DNA of 64,000 nt from NCBI GenBank assembly GCA_029783825.1, contig JAREIK010012301.1:1-64000 (forward strand). The letters are read 5' to 3'. Of this stretch, positions 1-11,460 are shown piece by piece. The notes beneath the pieces are model-generated. The model was not told the origin of the DNA. It was given only the letters and a program-made list of their open reading frames with translations, and ran no database searches. How positions within the stretch are numbered: position 1 is the stretch's first letter; each line of letters begins with the position of its first letter. This DNA is from Sapria himalayana. Its lineage: Eukaryota; Streptophyta; Magnoliopsida; Malpighiales; Rafflesiaceae. A program made the position numbers and the translations under genes.

Positions 1-124
1 GTTAAATTCATCCTTAAATTTTCGAATTTACTTTTGTTTCGAGATTTCCATATACACCAAATAATTAGATGCGGTAGTTTTTGGTTGAGCCATTTCCTGG
101 TGGGCTTTTCTTTGTTTCTACTTA

Positions 125-1131
125 ATATTATTATTCTCTTTATTCTTTTTATCTTTTTATTCTTCTTATTCTTCGTATTCTTCTTATTTTTCTTATTTTT
201 CTTATTCTTTTTTTTTTCTTCTATTCTACTTATTCTTCTAATTATTTTTATTATTCTTATTCTTTTTATTCTTTTATTCTTGCTATTCTTCTTATTATTC
301 TTTTTCTTTTTATTCTTCTCTTCTTATTCTTATTTTTCTTCTTTTTCTTCTTATTCTTCTTATTCTTCTTATTCTTCTTATCTTTTTGATTCTTCTTATT
401 CTTTTTTTTTCTTATTTTTCTTATTCTTTTTATTATTTTCTTTGTTTCTACTCAATCTTATTATTCTTTTTATTCTTTTATTTTATTATTCTTCTTATCT
501 TCTTATTCTTCTATTCTTTTTTTCTTCTTATTCTTTTTTTTCTTCTTATTCTACTTATTCTTCTAAATATTTTTATTATTCTTATTCTTTTTATTCTTGT
601 TATTCTTGTTATTCTTCTTATTATTCTTATTCTTTTTATTCTTCTCTTCTTCTTATTCTTCTTTTTTTCTTATTGTTCTTATTCTTCTTATTCTTTTATA
701 TTTTTATATTACTTATTCTTCTTTTCTTCTTATTCTTTTTATTCTTCTTATTCTACAATTCTTCTAATTATACTTATTTTTCTTATTCTTCTTATCTTTG
801 TATTCTGGTATTCATCTTATTCTTCTTTTTCTTCTTATGCTTCTTATTCTTCTTATTTTCTTCTTATTCTTCTCATTCTTCTTATTCTTCTCATTTTTCT
901 TATTCTTCTTACTCTTTGTATTCCTGGTATTCATCTTATTCTTCTTTTTCTTCTTATGCTTCTTATTCTTCTTATTCTTCTTATTCTTCTCATTCTTCTT
1001 ATTCTTCTCATTCTTCTTATTCTTCTCATTCTTTTTATTCTTCTTATTCTTATTATTTATTTTTTCTTCTTATTCTTCTTATTTTTCTTATACTTCTTAT
1101 TCTTTTTATTCTTCTTATTCTTTTTTTGAAA
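125..1131 (-). repeat. Degenerate TTCTTA/AAGAAT hexanucleotide array, 3' tail of LINE 1
   Basis: About 1 kb of near-pure pyrimidine-plus-A sequence built from TTCTTA/TTATTC units with scattered point changes. On the minus strand it reads AAGAAT and begins right after the conserved LINE 3' end (ATAATAAAA...CCTTT followed by A's). The same arrangement occurs at the end of LINE 2 near 16860, so the array is best read as an expanded LINE tail rather than independent satellite. It gives long stop-free frames of F, L, I, S and Y residues on the plus strand; these are compositional, not genes. Confidence 0.85.
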
Positions 1132-2530
1132 GGTTATTTTATTATTATACCCTCTCTTTTGGAAGAGGAATGTCATTGTTTACAAACTAAAACTACCTTT
1201 TACCTTTTTACACCATGTCTCAGTAATCCATTATAAAATAAAATAACAAAATCTAAACCTTTTTTAAATACATTCTATAAATGCTATTTTCACATGCATA
1301 TTTTAGTCCTTGCATCTGTGAGGCTTGGCTCATCTTTCTGGACTTTTCCATTTGGTTGACCCTACTGCCCCGTCAGCTTTCCTAGCTTTATCCTACCATT
1401 TCCTTTGCTCTTTTGATTATCCTTGCTTCTTTAGACATCTTGCTAATCTTTCTCCTCCCATTTGATTTCAAGCTTTCTTGACCTCCCTAATTTAGTGCTT
1501 TATCTCTTCTTGTAGCCTTTTGTATATGATACTACAGAAAACTCTTCCCACCTTTTATTGACTACCCACCTACTCAAATACAAGACATCCGGCCATAACA
1601 ATCAAGTTGACTATTATTTCGCTAGAAACAGATTGTGTTGACTGTTACAGCCTGCACAGTTTATACAGACTTCTTTACAAGACTTACAGACAGCCCATTC
1701 TGACTTATCTTACATTCAACATCATTATACTGTTGTATATCAGCAGGCTCTAACCGACCACTTACAAATACCCCATTTTGACCACACTTGACTGACAGCC
1801 TCTTTCCTAACATTACCTATACTTCCTCTTGGCCGACACCTTACCTGCATCCCTTTGATATCTACCTCAGTATGCTTCTCTCTGCTTATGAAACCTGTAA
1901 AACTAGCCAGAAAACATTCCTACATAGCTTTATATTATTACAGTCCATTCTACCTTACAATTCCTAGTCCATTGTTGTTCCATATTCTCATCACATTACA
2001 ATAACATATTCATAACACCATCACAAACAATTGATCCTAAACGAGCCTTTTCTGCATTTTCCTTCATATTTCTATCTCCCTCCTTTGGTATTCCATGCTT
2101 CCTATCCAGAAACAGCTTCTGTACCCCCCCCCCCCTTTTCTCCTTTTTTTTCGTAGATTTAGTACCTTACCTACGTACATAAAACAAAAAACCACAAAAG
2201 CTAGTATATCTTTATAACATGGCCACATCCTGTCTGATTTGATCATCATAGATTTATTCACCCCTTAGGACCATGGTGACTCTTGAATTATTCAAGACCT
2301 TCACCTGCCATTTGGCTAAAAACTACAAAAAAACTCAAAAATAAATGTAAAAATAAAAATTGAATAAGCTCAACCTTCTTGGTCCCCCTACGTCCCGACT
2401 TCTAACTTCTAATCTTTATTCTTTTGTATTCTAATATATGGATATCCTATTTTATCTAAAATTATTAAACCTAGAAACCTGACCGGCATGTTATCGCTTT
2501 CAAATTCTTACCTCTCTTTCTCCTTCCTTC
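1132..2530 (-). other. LINE 1 3' untranslated region
   Basis: About 1.4 kb without a supportable reading frame, lying between the RNase H segment and the hexanucleotide tail. Its only notable local feature is a run of 12 C at 2124-2135. The last 40 bases before the tail, read on the minus strand, resemble the end of LINE 2 (an AATAATAAAA-type stretch, a CCTTT-type block, then A's). I see no clear repeat of the tandem structure found in the LINE 2 3' UTR. Confidence 0.6.
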
Positions 2531-2965
2531 CTATGCTAATTTGTCCGCTAGTGTGTTTGCCTCTCTAAATATTTGTGTTCGAACTCCTTTTGTTTCAACT
2601 AACAATTTTTTAATTATACTAATATCCTCCTCAAATCTCCACAATTCAATTTTACCTAGAGCAAGATCTACAAGCAAGCTTGAATCTACTTGTACTTGAA
2701 TATTTTGAAAGTTATTTTCTTTACAAATCTGCAGACCCTTATGCAAGGCCATAATTTCCACCTGCAAGGATAAAAAGGATTCACCCCTCATCGTAAAAGC
2801 TTTCATTATCCTGCCATCTTCATCTCTTATTGCACCTCCCCCACCTGCAACTCCCATTTCTCTTTACAACTATTATCCGTGTTTAGGGCTAATCCACCTT
2901 GCGGAGGCTTTTCCCAGCTGATAACTTTTTTTTTTGGCTGCTTTCTTGTTTTCGTAGAGAAAGCA
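2531..2965 (-). pseudogene. LINE 1 ORF2, RNase H domain (RVT_3 type)
   Basis: The minus strand encodes GGGGAIRDEDGRIMKAF, then a segment with E-I-M-A-L-H-K-G-L, then QVQVDSSLLVDLA, and ends near FREANTLADKLA. This is the order of the plant retrotransposon RNase H-like domain: first acidic strand, Glu in the long helix, Asp in VDS, and the terminal REAN-x-LADKLA motif. The opening NTDNSC strand lies in the preceding frame (about 2860-2915), so a frameshift near 2840 separates it from the rest. It would have degraded the RNA of the RNA:DNA hybrid during target-primed reverse transcription. The frame closes around 2531. Confidence 0.85.
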
Positions 2966-3125
2966 TTTTTCCTATTTTCATCTACCTCTATGTTTCTAAT
3001 CTTTATTGGGCTGCCAAGCTGAGATAAAAGAGCTTTCCCTTTTGATTTCTTATAATATATTATCAACATTCATTGGGATGCCCTCAAAGTTGCTTTAATT
3101 ATAGCATTCCATAAACACCAAACCA

Positions 3126-3540
3126 CTATGTGTGGAATATAATTTTTATCAATTTAAGAATTTTATTTTTAGTATACTTCTTACTCCAATTTTTTAATCT
3201 ATTTTTCAAGTCTACACTACCTACTTCAATATCCACCTCCACCTCTAACTTCTGCCATAACTTAGATGCTATATTTCCTGTTGAAAATAAGTGATTAGTA
3301 TTTTTAGCCTCTTGAAAGTAGCATTCACATCTAGATGCTAACCTTATACCTCTTCTTTGCATGGTATCATCCACTGGAATCACATTCGAAAGTAATTTCC
3401 ACATAAATACATTTATTTTTTGTGGCAACTCCTTTACCCATGCCATTTTAAATATCTCTTGCATTGGCCTTTTATTTCTTACCAGCCATTTTGCACTCTT
3501 TAATGTAAATTTCTCTTGTGGGTTCAACATTTATTTCCAT
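3126..3540 (-). pseudogene. LINE 1 ORF2, zf-RVT-like connector domain
   Basis: A minus-strand frame with FTLKSAKWLV, WVKELPQKINVFMWKLL, RGIRLASRCECYF and NHLFSTGNIASKLWQKL. This matches the zinc-binding region found after the reverse transcriptase in plant LINEs (pattern P-K-I-N-F-W-L, then C-x-C, then H-L-F-x-C-x-x-A-x-x-W). The Cys normally found after HLF is Thr here, so the metal site is probably damaged. It lies between the RT and RNase H segments as expected. Confidence 0.78.
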
Positions 3541-5293
3541 CCACTACTAACCAATATTGCATGCTTCTCAACAATATCTGTTGTTTTCACATCAATTTCC
3601 AGCTTTTAGATGCATTTCTTGGATTTTTGAAAGCCTTATTGCCAATCCCTACCAAGCTTTTATATATTCCGCCCACAGGCCACCATTTTACTCCAGCCTT
3701 CACTAGTTTTTATAGGTCTAGGCTTTGGCTAAATCATTTAAGGTGGAGAAGCCTAAACCAGCTTAATTCTTTGGATAGCATAAATCTACCCATCTTTTCT
3801 AGTGAAGCTGATATTTACCTTCTTTTTTACCCCATAAAAAATTAGACATTTCTTTTTCTAGCTTCTTTATTATTATTTTTGGTGGCTGAATTGACTTTAA
3901 AATTTGTGCTAACGAGCCTTGTAGCACATGTGTTATCAATGTGATTCTTCCTGCCATACATAACTATTCCTCTTTCCAACCAGCTATTTTATGTCTCATT
4001 TTTTCCACTAAAAATTCAATTCCTCCTCTTCTTAGCTCTTCCTTCATAGATCGGGCCCAAATACATTAGTGCACATTTCTTTTGTAAAATTTCATAACTT
4101 TTTTTCTTCTAAGTTACATTATCAAATGCTCTTCCTGATAACATAAATTGCATTTATTTTTATTTAATTTTTGCCCTGTCTCTTCTTCAAATGTTTGCAA
4201 AAGCTTTGACATGTTTCTCATCGATTTACTGCTAGCATTTGTAAAAATTATAACATCATCCACGTATGCCAAGCAGCTCACATTAGGTGTGTGCCTTGGC
4301 TGTTTATAAGTGATTATGTACCCTCTTTCATTTTGTTTTTTAAATTTACAATGAATAATTCAAGGAATATATTAAGCAAGGAGGGAGAGAGTGGGTCCCC
4401 TTGCATGAGCATGCTTATAAGTTTAATTAGGATTCTGACCCAAGTACTAGAAACACATCTGTACATTAGGTCTATCCAGAATTCTGAGAAGCCCATTTTA
4501 CTCATTAGATATCATAAGATATCCCATTCCACTCTACCAATGCTTTTGAAAGGTCCAGTTTCAAAATTACATTATGACCTCTAGCCCTCGCTCCTATTTC
4601 CTTTATCATTTCCAAGACTATATTAATGTTTTCAATCATTAACATATTTTTTATAAATCCTGCTTGTTCCATGGATACGATGGAATGGAGATTCTTACTA
4701 AACCTATCCTGAAGCAATTTGGCTAAAATTTTATAGATCGTATTACATAGGATAATTGGCCTGAAATCTTCTAATCTCTATGGATTTACTTTTTTAGGAA
4801 TCAGTATGATAAAAGAATTAGCATGCCTTTGTATTTTCTGCACCTGCAAAGATCCATGCTATAGTTGCGACTGGCTCTTTTTTTTATCGACCAGGCACAT
4901 TGAAAAAAGCCATTATTCCAACCATCAGTCCTACGGCGCTATCTATATTAGCACTAAATACTGCTTCTTTCACCTCTTCTCCAAGAGCTTCCTCCAAGGC
5001 TTTATTATCCTCTCCTTGACTCTCCTTTCAATCTTTTGCATTAATGTGCACTCTCTAAGTGAATTCAGCCCACATAGATGACTTTTAGATAATTCTTCTA
5101 ATTCATTATCTATTTCCTCCTCCTTTTATAACCAAACCCCATTTGTTGATTTTAAACCTTTTATTCTCTGCCTTGAGGTTCTGACTTTCACCATTGCATT
5201 AAAAAACTTTGTGTTTTTATCTCCATCCTATAACCAATTTATTCTAGTCCTCTATTTCTAGATGACATCTTCCATGTGCATTCTAAGCATTAG
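3541..5293 (-). pseudogene. LINE 1 ORF2, reverse transcriptase domain
   Basis: Several minus-strand pieces together give a LINE reverse transcriptase: EQAGFIKNMLMIENI and KLDLSKA around 4505-4717, then QGDPLSPSLLNIFLELFI around 4314-4505, then the catalytic box YVDD at 4255-4266 (VSCLAYVDDVIIFT). These correspond to the finger, palm and active-site blocks of the L1 clade. The frame is interrupted: the sequence after KLDLSKA needs a shift to continue into VEWNGI, and the thumb segment (3541-4200) is present only as broken frames. The enzyme would copy LINE RNA at a nicked chromosomal site. The YVDD aspartates are intact, the protein as a whole is not. Confidence 0.86.
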
Positions 5294-6261
5294 TTATGCT
5301 TTTGCTTTACTGATTTCGATCCTTGTAGCATCACTTGGGCACTCTTCATATTCAATTTCTAGTGTCGCTACTTTCTGCTCCGCCTCTTTAATTTTTAGAG
5401 TTATATTTTCAAACACTTCCTTATTCCATTTGCTTAGCTCCAGATATAACCTGTACATCTTTGTAGCTAGTATTTGCATAGGGTTCCCCTTAGCTGGCCT
5501 TTCCCATGTATTCATTACAATATTATCAAAATCTTTGTGCATACCCCACATATTTTGAAATTTAAAGCATATGTGTCTCTGGGCTCTCTTGTAGTGTCAG
5601 CAAGAGTGGGCTATGATCTGAGCATGTCTGCTAAAATGCTTCACCTTTATTCCGCTAGTTTATCCATCCATTTCATATTATAAGGTTCCAATCTAGTCTG
5701 GACCAATTGCCCCATTCTCTTCCAATTATTACACCAAGTAAACTTTGACCCCAAAAAATCTGCCTCCATTAGATTAGCTCTAGCTATTGTCTCGTTGAAC
5801 TATGCTACTGCTAATGGATCCTATGGTCTTCCTCCTCTTTTTTGCTTAAAATTCCTAATAACATTGAAGTCTCCTTCGATGATCCACGGGCCCTTCAATG
5901 CGTCTAATTCATTTATTTCCTACCATAGGGTCTTCCTTTCTTCCTTGCATTACTTGCATATACTACCGAAATAATTAATTCTGACTGAATTCCTAGTTTA
6001 AAACTGGCAATTTGCTCGACTCACAAGAATATTTCAATATCCATTGAATCATTCCACAATACCCATATCTTCCTCATTATAATTTGAGAAGGCTTTATCT
6101 AGACCAATTATCTTTCTATATATTTTCAAACTGATCTTTTCTAACCATTGGTTCATCTAAAAGGAGTATTTTAATTTTATGTATTTTAATTAGTCTTCTA
6201 ATTTATTTATTGTTGGGGCATTCGCCACTCCTCTTAAATTTCAAAATAAACTATTAAACAT
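5294..6261 (-). pseudogene. LINE 1 ORF2, N-terminal endonuclease and linker
   Basis: ORF2 probably began at the ATG ending at 6261 (MFNSLF), followed by NLRGVANAPTINKLE, which fits the usual opening of plant LINE endonucleases (W-N-C/V-R-G-x-x-N). Further on, GPWIIEGDFNVIRNF contains the catalytic GDFN motif at 5863-5874, and EADFLGSKFTW follows. The frame then runs through FDNIVMNTWER and LSKWNKEVFENI (5294-5551), the linker before the RT. Several in-frame stops occur, for example between GGRP and DPLAVA. This APE-type enzyme would nick target DNA to prime reverse transcription. Confidence 0.82.
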
Positions 6262-6357
6262 TTCTATGAAAATCTAGATTGTGCTCTAGTGGTGCATTTT
6301 GACTCATATTTCATGTTTGCATATTTCTTCATATTTCTTGAAGGCTTACTTAAGCTA

Positions 6358-6365
6358 GGTGGTGC
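6358..6365. repeat. Left 8-bp target-site duplication of hAT copy 1
   Basis: GGTGGTGC immediately left of the element; the identical octamer lies immediately right at 6809-6816. An exact 8-bp duplication is the hAT superfamily signature. Confidence 0.93.
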
Positions 6366-6808
6366 TAGAGGTGTCAACCGGGCCAGGCCGGCCCGACCCG
6401 GCACGAGGCAGCACGGAAAATCCCGTGCCCGGGCCCGTGCCATGCCCGGGTTAGGCAAGAGCCGTGCCGTGCCTTGCGGTGCCTGGCCCGGCACGGTTCG
6501 GCCCGTGGCATGGCACACCAGCACGGGTTTGTCCCGTGCTGGGTGTCCCTTGAGCCCGACCCCGCGATGGCTCCTCCCGCAAAAAAGACCGTGGGTCGGG
6601 TCTGATTCGACCCGACCCGGTCCCCCGAATCCCAAACCGTACGGACAGGCCAACCCGAGCAGGCCCGGCATGGCATGGCACGGCCCGCCGTGCCTGGGGC
6701 CGTGCCGGGCCCGGCTATTTTAAACTGTGCCTGGCTGGGCACGTAGGCACGCTCGTGCTCAAAAAAAATGGGCCGGGCAGGCCCGACCCGACCCGTTTGA
6801 CACCTCTT
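6366..6808. mobile_element. Non-autonomous GC-rich hAT-like element, copy 1 (443 bp)
   Basis: It starts TAGAGGTGTCAA and ends TTGACACCTCTT, a 12-bp terminal inverted repeat with one mismatch, flanked by exact 8-bp duplications. The interior is extremely GC-rich (repeats of GGCCC, CGTGCC, GACCCG), in sharp contrast with the AT-rich surroundings. It has no transposase. Long open frames on both strands arise because GC-rich repeats lack stop codons; they share no recognisable domain. It sits in LINE 1 between ORF1 and ORF2 and so inserted after that LINE. A second copy at 22207-22617 aligns along its whole length. Families of this type are common in plant genomes. Confidence 0.92.
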
Positions 6809-6816
6809 GGTGGTGC
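6809..6816. repeat. Right 8-bp target-site duplication of hAT copy 1
   Basis: GGTGGTGC, identical to 6358-6365. Confidence 0.93.
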
Positions 6817-6829
6817 TTGTTTTTTATCC

Positions 6830-7680
6830 TCTACTAGACTCATTTTCTCTAAACATCTTCCTAATTTTCTAATTACTTCCATCGTTATTTCTCTGTTTTG
6901 CAGGACTTCTCTATGCATTGTCTGCACATTAACCATAGAATTAGCCTATGGTAATTGAGAATACATCATATATACTTTTTTTATTATGGTTAATAAAAGG
7001 CCAGCTTTTTGCCTCCGATTCATCCTTCGATAGGAGGTCATCCTCTGTCCAATCGTAGGTATCTATGGTTGAGACTAAGTCTCTCTTCTTTCTCTTATCC
7101 CTTCTCCCTCCTCTATTTCTTCCTCCCTTGCCTTCCTCCATTCCTTGTATTCCTACACTTTCTGCTAGCCAATTTTTAATCTCTTCCCTCTTACTCCTTC
7201 CTAAATTCTCTTCAACCTTCTTCTATATTTCCCCAATCCCTATTCCTACTTCCCCTTCTTTTACCCTCTCTCACCCACCTTACTCTTTTCACTCTTTTTT
7301 TATCCTATGTCCCATCCTAACTCTATATCCTCATCCTTTTTCCTATTTCCTTCCCTTTTTTCTGCCCTCTATCCCCTCTCCTTCACACTTCTTCCATCTC
7401 CTTCTTTAAACCGTTTCTTCACCCATTTTCTGCCTCTCCTTCCGCTATCTTCCTTGGCACCCTTACACTACTTCCTACCCTTCTCATTTTATAAACAATA
7501 CCCCTCCCTGTGCCCCAATCTACAATAGTTGAAGTAATAGCTTGGCATGGATTATAGTATGACTTCCTGTGAGAATCCGTTATCTAAGTCACAACCGATC
7601 CATATTCTCTTAGGTGAAGGGACCCAAAGATCAACTATATGGATAGTCTAGCCATGCTCGGTTTGGTCATGTAGGCCATA
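6830..7680 (-). pseudogene. LINE 1 ORF1 remnant (end of DUF4283, knuckle, C-terminal tail)
   Basis: Read on the minus strand from 7680: RPSMARL, RENMDRL-like and DNGFSQEV-like pieces of the end of a DUF4283 domain in shifting frames, then YYFNYCRLGHREGYC. The last matches the CCHC knuckle C-x2-C-x4-H-x4-C, but the first Cys is replaced by Phe. The C-terminal part (6941-7141) is basic (GGRNRGGRRDKRKKRD) and contains YDWTEDDLLSKDE, which parallels YGWIEEDLLDFPEEE in LINE 3. ORF1 would bind LINE RNA as a nucleoprotein component. The N-terminus is missing and stops occur. Confidence 0.72.
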
Positions 7681-8361
7681 TTCTTTTTATAAGAAGAATA
7701 TAAAGAAAAACAAGAATATGAAAACGAATAATAATAATAATAATAATATGAAGAATAAGAAGAATAAGAAGAATAAGAAGATAAGAATAATAAGAAGAAT
7801 AAAAGAATAAGATGAATAAGAAGAATAAGAAGAATAAGAAGAAGAATAAGAAAAAGAAGAATAGGGAGAATAAAAAAATAAGAATAATAAAAACAATAAA
7901 AAGAATATGAAGAATATTAAGTATATGAAGAATAATTAGAATAAGTAGCACAAGAAAGAATAATAATAAAAAGAATAATATGAAAATTAGAAGAAAAAAA
8001 CTAATTAGAAGAATTAGAAAAATATGTAAGCTAATAAAACTAAAATGAATAAAAATAATAAGAAGAATATAAAAAAATAAGAAAAATAAAAAGAATAAGA
8101 AGAATAAGGAAAATAAGAAGAATAGGAAAAAAAAAATATTAAAATAAAAAAAAAATATATAAAAAAAATAAGATGAATAAGAATAATTAGAAGAATATGA
8201 AAAATAAGAAGAATAAAAATAAGAAGAATAAAAAAAAAAATACGAAATAGAAGAATACGAAGAATAAAAGAAGAAGAATAAAAAGAAAAAGAAGAATTAA
8301 TAGAATAAGAAAAATATGAAGAATAAAAAGAGTAATAAAAAGAAGAAAAAAAAAGAATAAG

Positions 8362-8362
8362 T

Positions 8363-8394
<32 letters not shown>
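8362..8394. repeat. AAT/ATT palindrome inside hexanucleotide array
   Basis: A short run of TAA units turns directly into ATT units, giving a self-complementary sequence of about 33 bp that could form a hairpin. Confidence 0.75.
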
Positions 8395-8395
<1 letters not shown>

Positions 8396-8634
8396 AGGAT
8401 AATAAGGATAAGAAGAATAAGAAGAATAAGAAGAATAACAAGAATAACAAGAATAACAAAAATAAAAAGAATAACAAGAGTAAGAAGATTAAAAAAAAAG
8501 AATAAAAAATAACAATTAAAAAGAATAAGAAAATAATAAGAATAATAAGAATTAGAAGAATAACATAATTAAGCGTAATAATAAGAATAAAAAGAATAAA
8601 AAAAAGAATAAGAAGAAGAAAATGAGAAGAAGAA

Positions 8635-8635
<1 letters not shown>

Positions 8636-8682
<47 letters not shown>

Positions 8683-8683
8683 A
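8636..8683. repeat. AAT/ATT palindrome inside hexanucleotide array
   Basis: About ten AAT units followed without a spacer by about six ATT units. It is the second such inverted trinucleotide junction in this array; a third is at 18465-18532. Confidence 0.78.
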
Positions 8684-9916
8684 AGGATTAGAAGAATAAG
8701 AAGGATAAAAACCACAAGATAGATAACAAGGAAAAGAAGTATTAGATGTATAAGAAGGATAAGATTGAAATGAATGATTAGAAGGATAAGAGGGTTAAGA
8801 ATAAGAATAAATAATAATAATACGAATAATAAGAATAAGAAGAATTTGAAGATAAAAAAATAATACAAATACGAAGAATAAGAAGAAAAAAAAGAATAAT
8901 CAGAATAATAATACTAAGATGAATAAGAAGAATAATAAGAATAAGAAGAATAATAAGAATAAGAAGAATAAGAAGAATGAGAAGAATAAGAAGAATACGA
9001 AGAATAATAAGAATATGAAGAATAGGAAGAAAAAAAAAGAATAAGATTACTAAGAAAAATAGATTACTAGGAAGAATAAGAAGAATTAGAAAAATAAGTA
9101 GAATATGAAGAAAAAGACGGAGAACAAGAAGAATAAGTATTAGAATAATAAGTAATATTAGAAGAATAAGATGAATAAGAAGAATCAAAATAATATTAAG
9201 AATAAGAATAATAAAAATAAAAATAAAAATTAGAAGAATAAGAAAAATAAGAAAAATAAAAAGATTATGAAAAATAAGAAGAATAAGAAGAATTAGAAGA
9301 ATTAAAAGAATTAGAAGAATTAGAAGAATTAAAAGAATTAGAAGAATTAGAAGAATTAAAAGAATTAGAAGAATATGAAGAATAAGATGAATAAGAAGAA
9401 TAAGACGAATAAGAAGAATAAAAAGAATTACAAGAATAAAAAAATAAAAATAATAAAAATAATAAAATAATAAGATGAATATGATATAAAGAATAAGTTG
9501 AAAAAATAATAAGAAGAACAAACAAGAAATAGAAGAATAAGAAGAATAATAAAAATAAGTAGAATAAGAAGAATAATAAAAATAAAATGATTAAAAAGTA
9601 TAAAAAGAATAAGAAGTTTAAAATAATAATAATAATAAGAATAAAAAAATAAAAAGAAGAAGAACAATAATAAAAATAAGAAGAATTAGAAGAATAATAA
9701 GAATAACAAAAATAAGAAGAATACCAAAAATAAGTAGAATAATAAGTATAAAAATAAAAAGAAGAATAAGATGAATATTAATAATAAGAAGAAATAGAAG
9801 AGGGTTGTGAATTAAAAATAAGAATAATACGATGAATAAAAAGAATAACTAGAATAACAAGAAAAAAATAAAAAGATTAAGAAGAATAAAAAGAATAAAA
9901 AAAGAAGAAACAAATC

Positions 9917-11250
9917 TTGAAAAATTGTAGCTCTAAGAATCAAAGAAAGAAAGTTAGATTTTTAAAAATAGAAAGCTTCGATTTGTGCAATAATAAGGCC
10001 ATTTACTTTCCCTTGGCAATGCTCGATAAACTTACCAAGCCATTTAATCACACTATCATAGGAAAAGTTTCACATGGAAAGCCTCACGTGAAGGAAATAC
10101 AAGAGTTTATTGGAACTTTGAAGCTCAAAGGCAATGTAAAAATGAGGGATTACGATGCTAAACATACTATTCTAATGCCTCGAGGAAGAAGATTTTCAAA
10201 TGCTCTAGATGAGGCGACAATGGATAATTAAGTGATATCCTATTATAATGCTAAAATGGACGACTGATTTTATCCCAAAGAAGGAGACCCTGGTAGCTCC
10301 GCTATGGTTTAATTTTTCCAATCTTCTTCATCATCTCTACAGTAAGCATGCTCCCTTCTTCTTAGCAAAATGTATTGGTAAACCGATAATAAGAGATGAG
10401 GCCATGCCTCAATGGTTAAACCAAATAATGCAAGGATTTGTGTGGAGTTTAATCTCCTCATTACCTCCATAGAAACTATGGATTGGCAGTAATGATGAAT
10501 ATGAGTTCGTATACCCAATGTTCCAAAATTTATTCCACAATATTGCTTAAAGTGTATAATATGGGCCAGGAGTGGAGGAATGCTTAGTGGAATGGAAGAA
10601 TGCAGAAAAATAATAAAAACTATTGCAGAGAGAAGGGAAAAATTGCATGGGTTAAAAAAGATTAGAATAATGAAAAATAATTGGTTGAATATCAGAACGC
10701 ATACACTAATAATGAGGAATTGAATGTGGCTAGTAGAGGGAAGGAGAAGAATACCCCTGCCCTACTAGATTTTGAAAATAATAGTAGAGAGGAGGAGAAC
10801 ATGGGTAGAATGCACAAAATTAATGATAGAGAGAGGGGAGGAAAGAAGGAGAATCAAGAATGGGCAGTGGTAGAATACTTTAATAAAAATAATGATAAAA
10901 TTAACAAGTCCCTGCTAGTTCCTGAAAACAAAAATACAGGGGATAAAAGTATAGGTAAAAAATGAAGAAAATATTAATGTTATTAAGGCAGTAGTGAAGG
11001 GACTTACAATTGCTGAAAATAGTACTTTAGTGGAAAATATAAATCTAGAGGATTCGGCAAGCAGAAACAAGAGGGAAGGAAGGTTTTTCTCAAGAAAGAC
11101 ACAAAGGGAGGAGGAACAAAGCTGGATGGATAACATGACCAGCTGGATGACCCAGAAGAGGAGCCCGTCTCCAAGAGCTATACTTTTTCGAAGAAACAAG
11201 CACATTGGAGGCAAGACAATTATCATATCAATGATGGCTTGCTATTAAAG
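9917..11250 (+). pseudogene. LINE 2 ORF1 (DUF4283-type RNA-binding protein), decayed
   Basis: The frame from 9917 contains HTIIGKVSHGKPHVKEIQEF, IGTLKLKGNVKMRDYDAKH and, in the same register as LINE 3, residues of the DUF4283 core (I-G-K-F-S-H-G-R-P, then L-K-x-K-G, then Y-D-x-K-H). A second frame around 10309-10470 gives pieces of the domain end, and 10681-10965 encodes a charged, K/E/N-rich tail. The CCHC knuckle is not evident. In plant LINEs this protein packages the RNA and escorts it to the nucleus. The coding order is right but at least three breaks separate the parts. Confidence 0.78.
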
Positions 11251-11460
11251 GCTTAAAGAATGTGATTTCAAACTAGAGAGGAAGCGATGGAGGAAATAAA
11301 GGTTATGAAAATGCACCTCAAGAGGATCTAAAAAATAAATAACAAGGAATAAGAAATAATGGAAAATAGCAATACAAAGGCATCTAGAAATACAAAGAAT
11401 ATTTGATAATGAAATATAAGTCAAAATGTGTAACTAGAGCACAAGTAAAGTTTTTCATTA

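Larger units (their letters stand above)
1132..7680 (-). mobile_element. LINE 1: degraded L1-type plant LINE, minus strand
   Basis: A non-LTR retrotransposon read from right to left: ORF1 remnant (7680-6830), ORF2 with endonuclease (from about 6261), reverse transcriptase, zf-RVT-like segment and RNase H (to 2531), then a 3' UTR and the hexanucleotide tail. The domain order is that of plant L1-clade LINEs with a DUF4283 ORF1. A hAT-like element is inserted at 6366-6808 between ORF1 and ORF2. The 5' end is truncated: most of the DUF4283 domain is absent and the sequence changes directly into an AAGAAT array at about 7680. Stops and frameshifts make it non-autonomous. Confidence 0.88.
7681..9912 (+). 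repeat. Degenerate AAGAAT hexanucleotide array (about 2.2 kb)
   Basis: AAGAAT units on the plus strand with many variants (AAAAAT, AAGGAT, TAGAAG). It includes a cleaner GAATTA/GAAGAATTA sub-block around 9285-9370. It lies between the truncated 5' end of LINE 1 (minus) and the 5' end of LINE 2 (plus). Its orientation agrees with the tail of a plus-strand LINE lying to the left of LINE 2, not with LINE 1. All frames in it are low-complexity. Confidence 0.85.

Noticed and set aside
34..1236. A 400-codon frame of F, L, I, S and Y, resembling a hydrophobic membrane protein
   Set aside because: It is the TTCTTA/TTATTC array translated; the apparent hydrophobicity is a codon artefact.
6264..6742. 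Overlapping 70-140 codon frames on both strands, rich in P, R, G and A
   Set aside because: They lie in a GC-rich hAT-like element where stops are rare; the second copy at 22207-22617 shows frames in different registers and no conserved protein.
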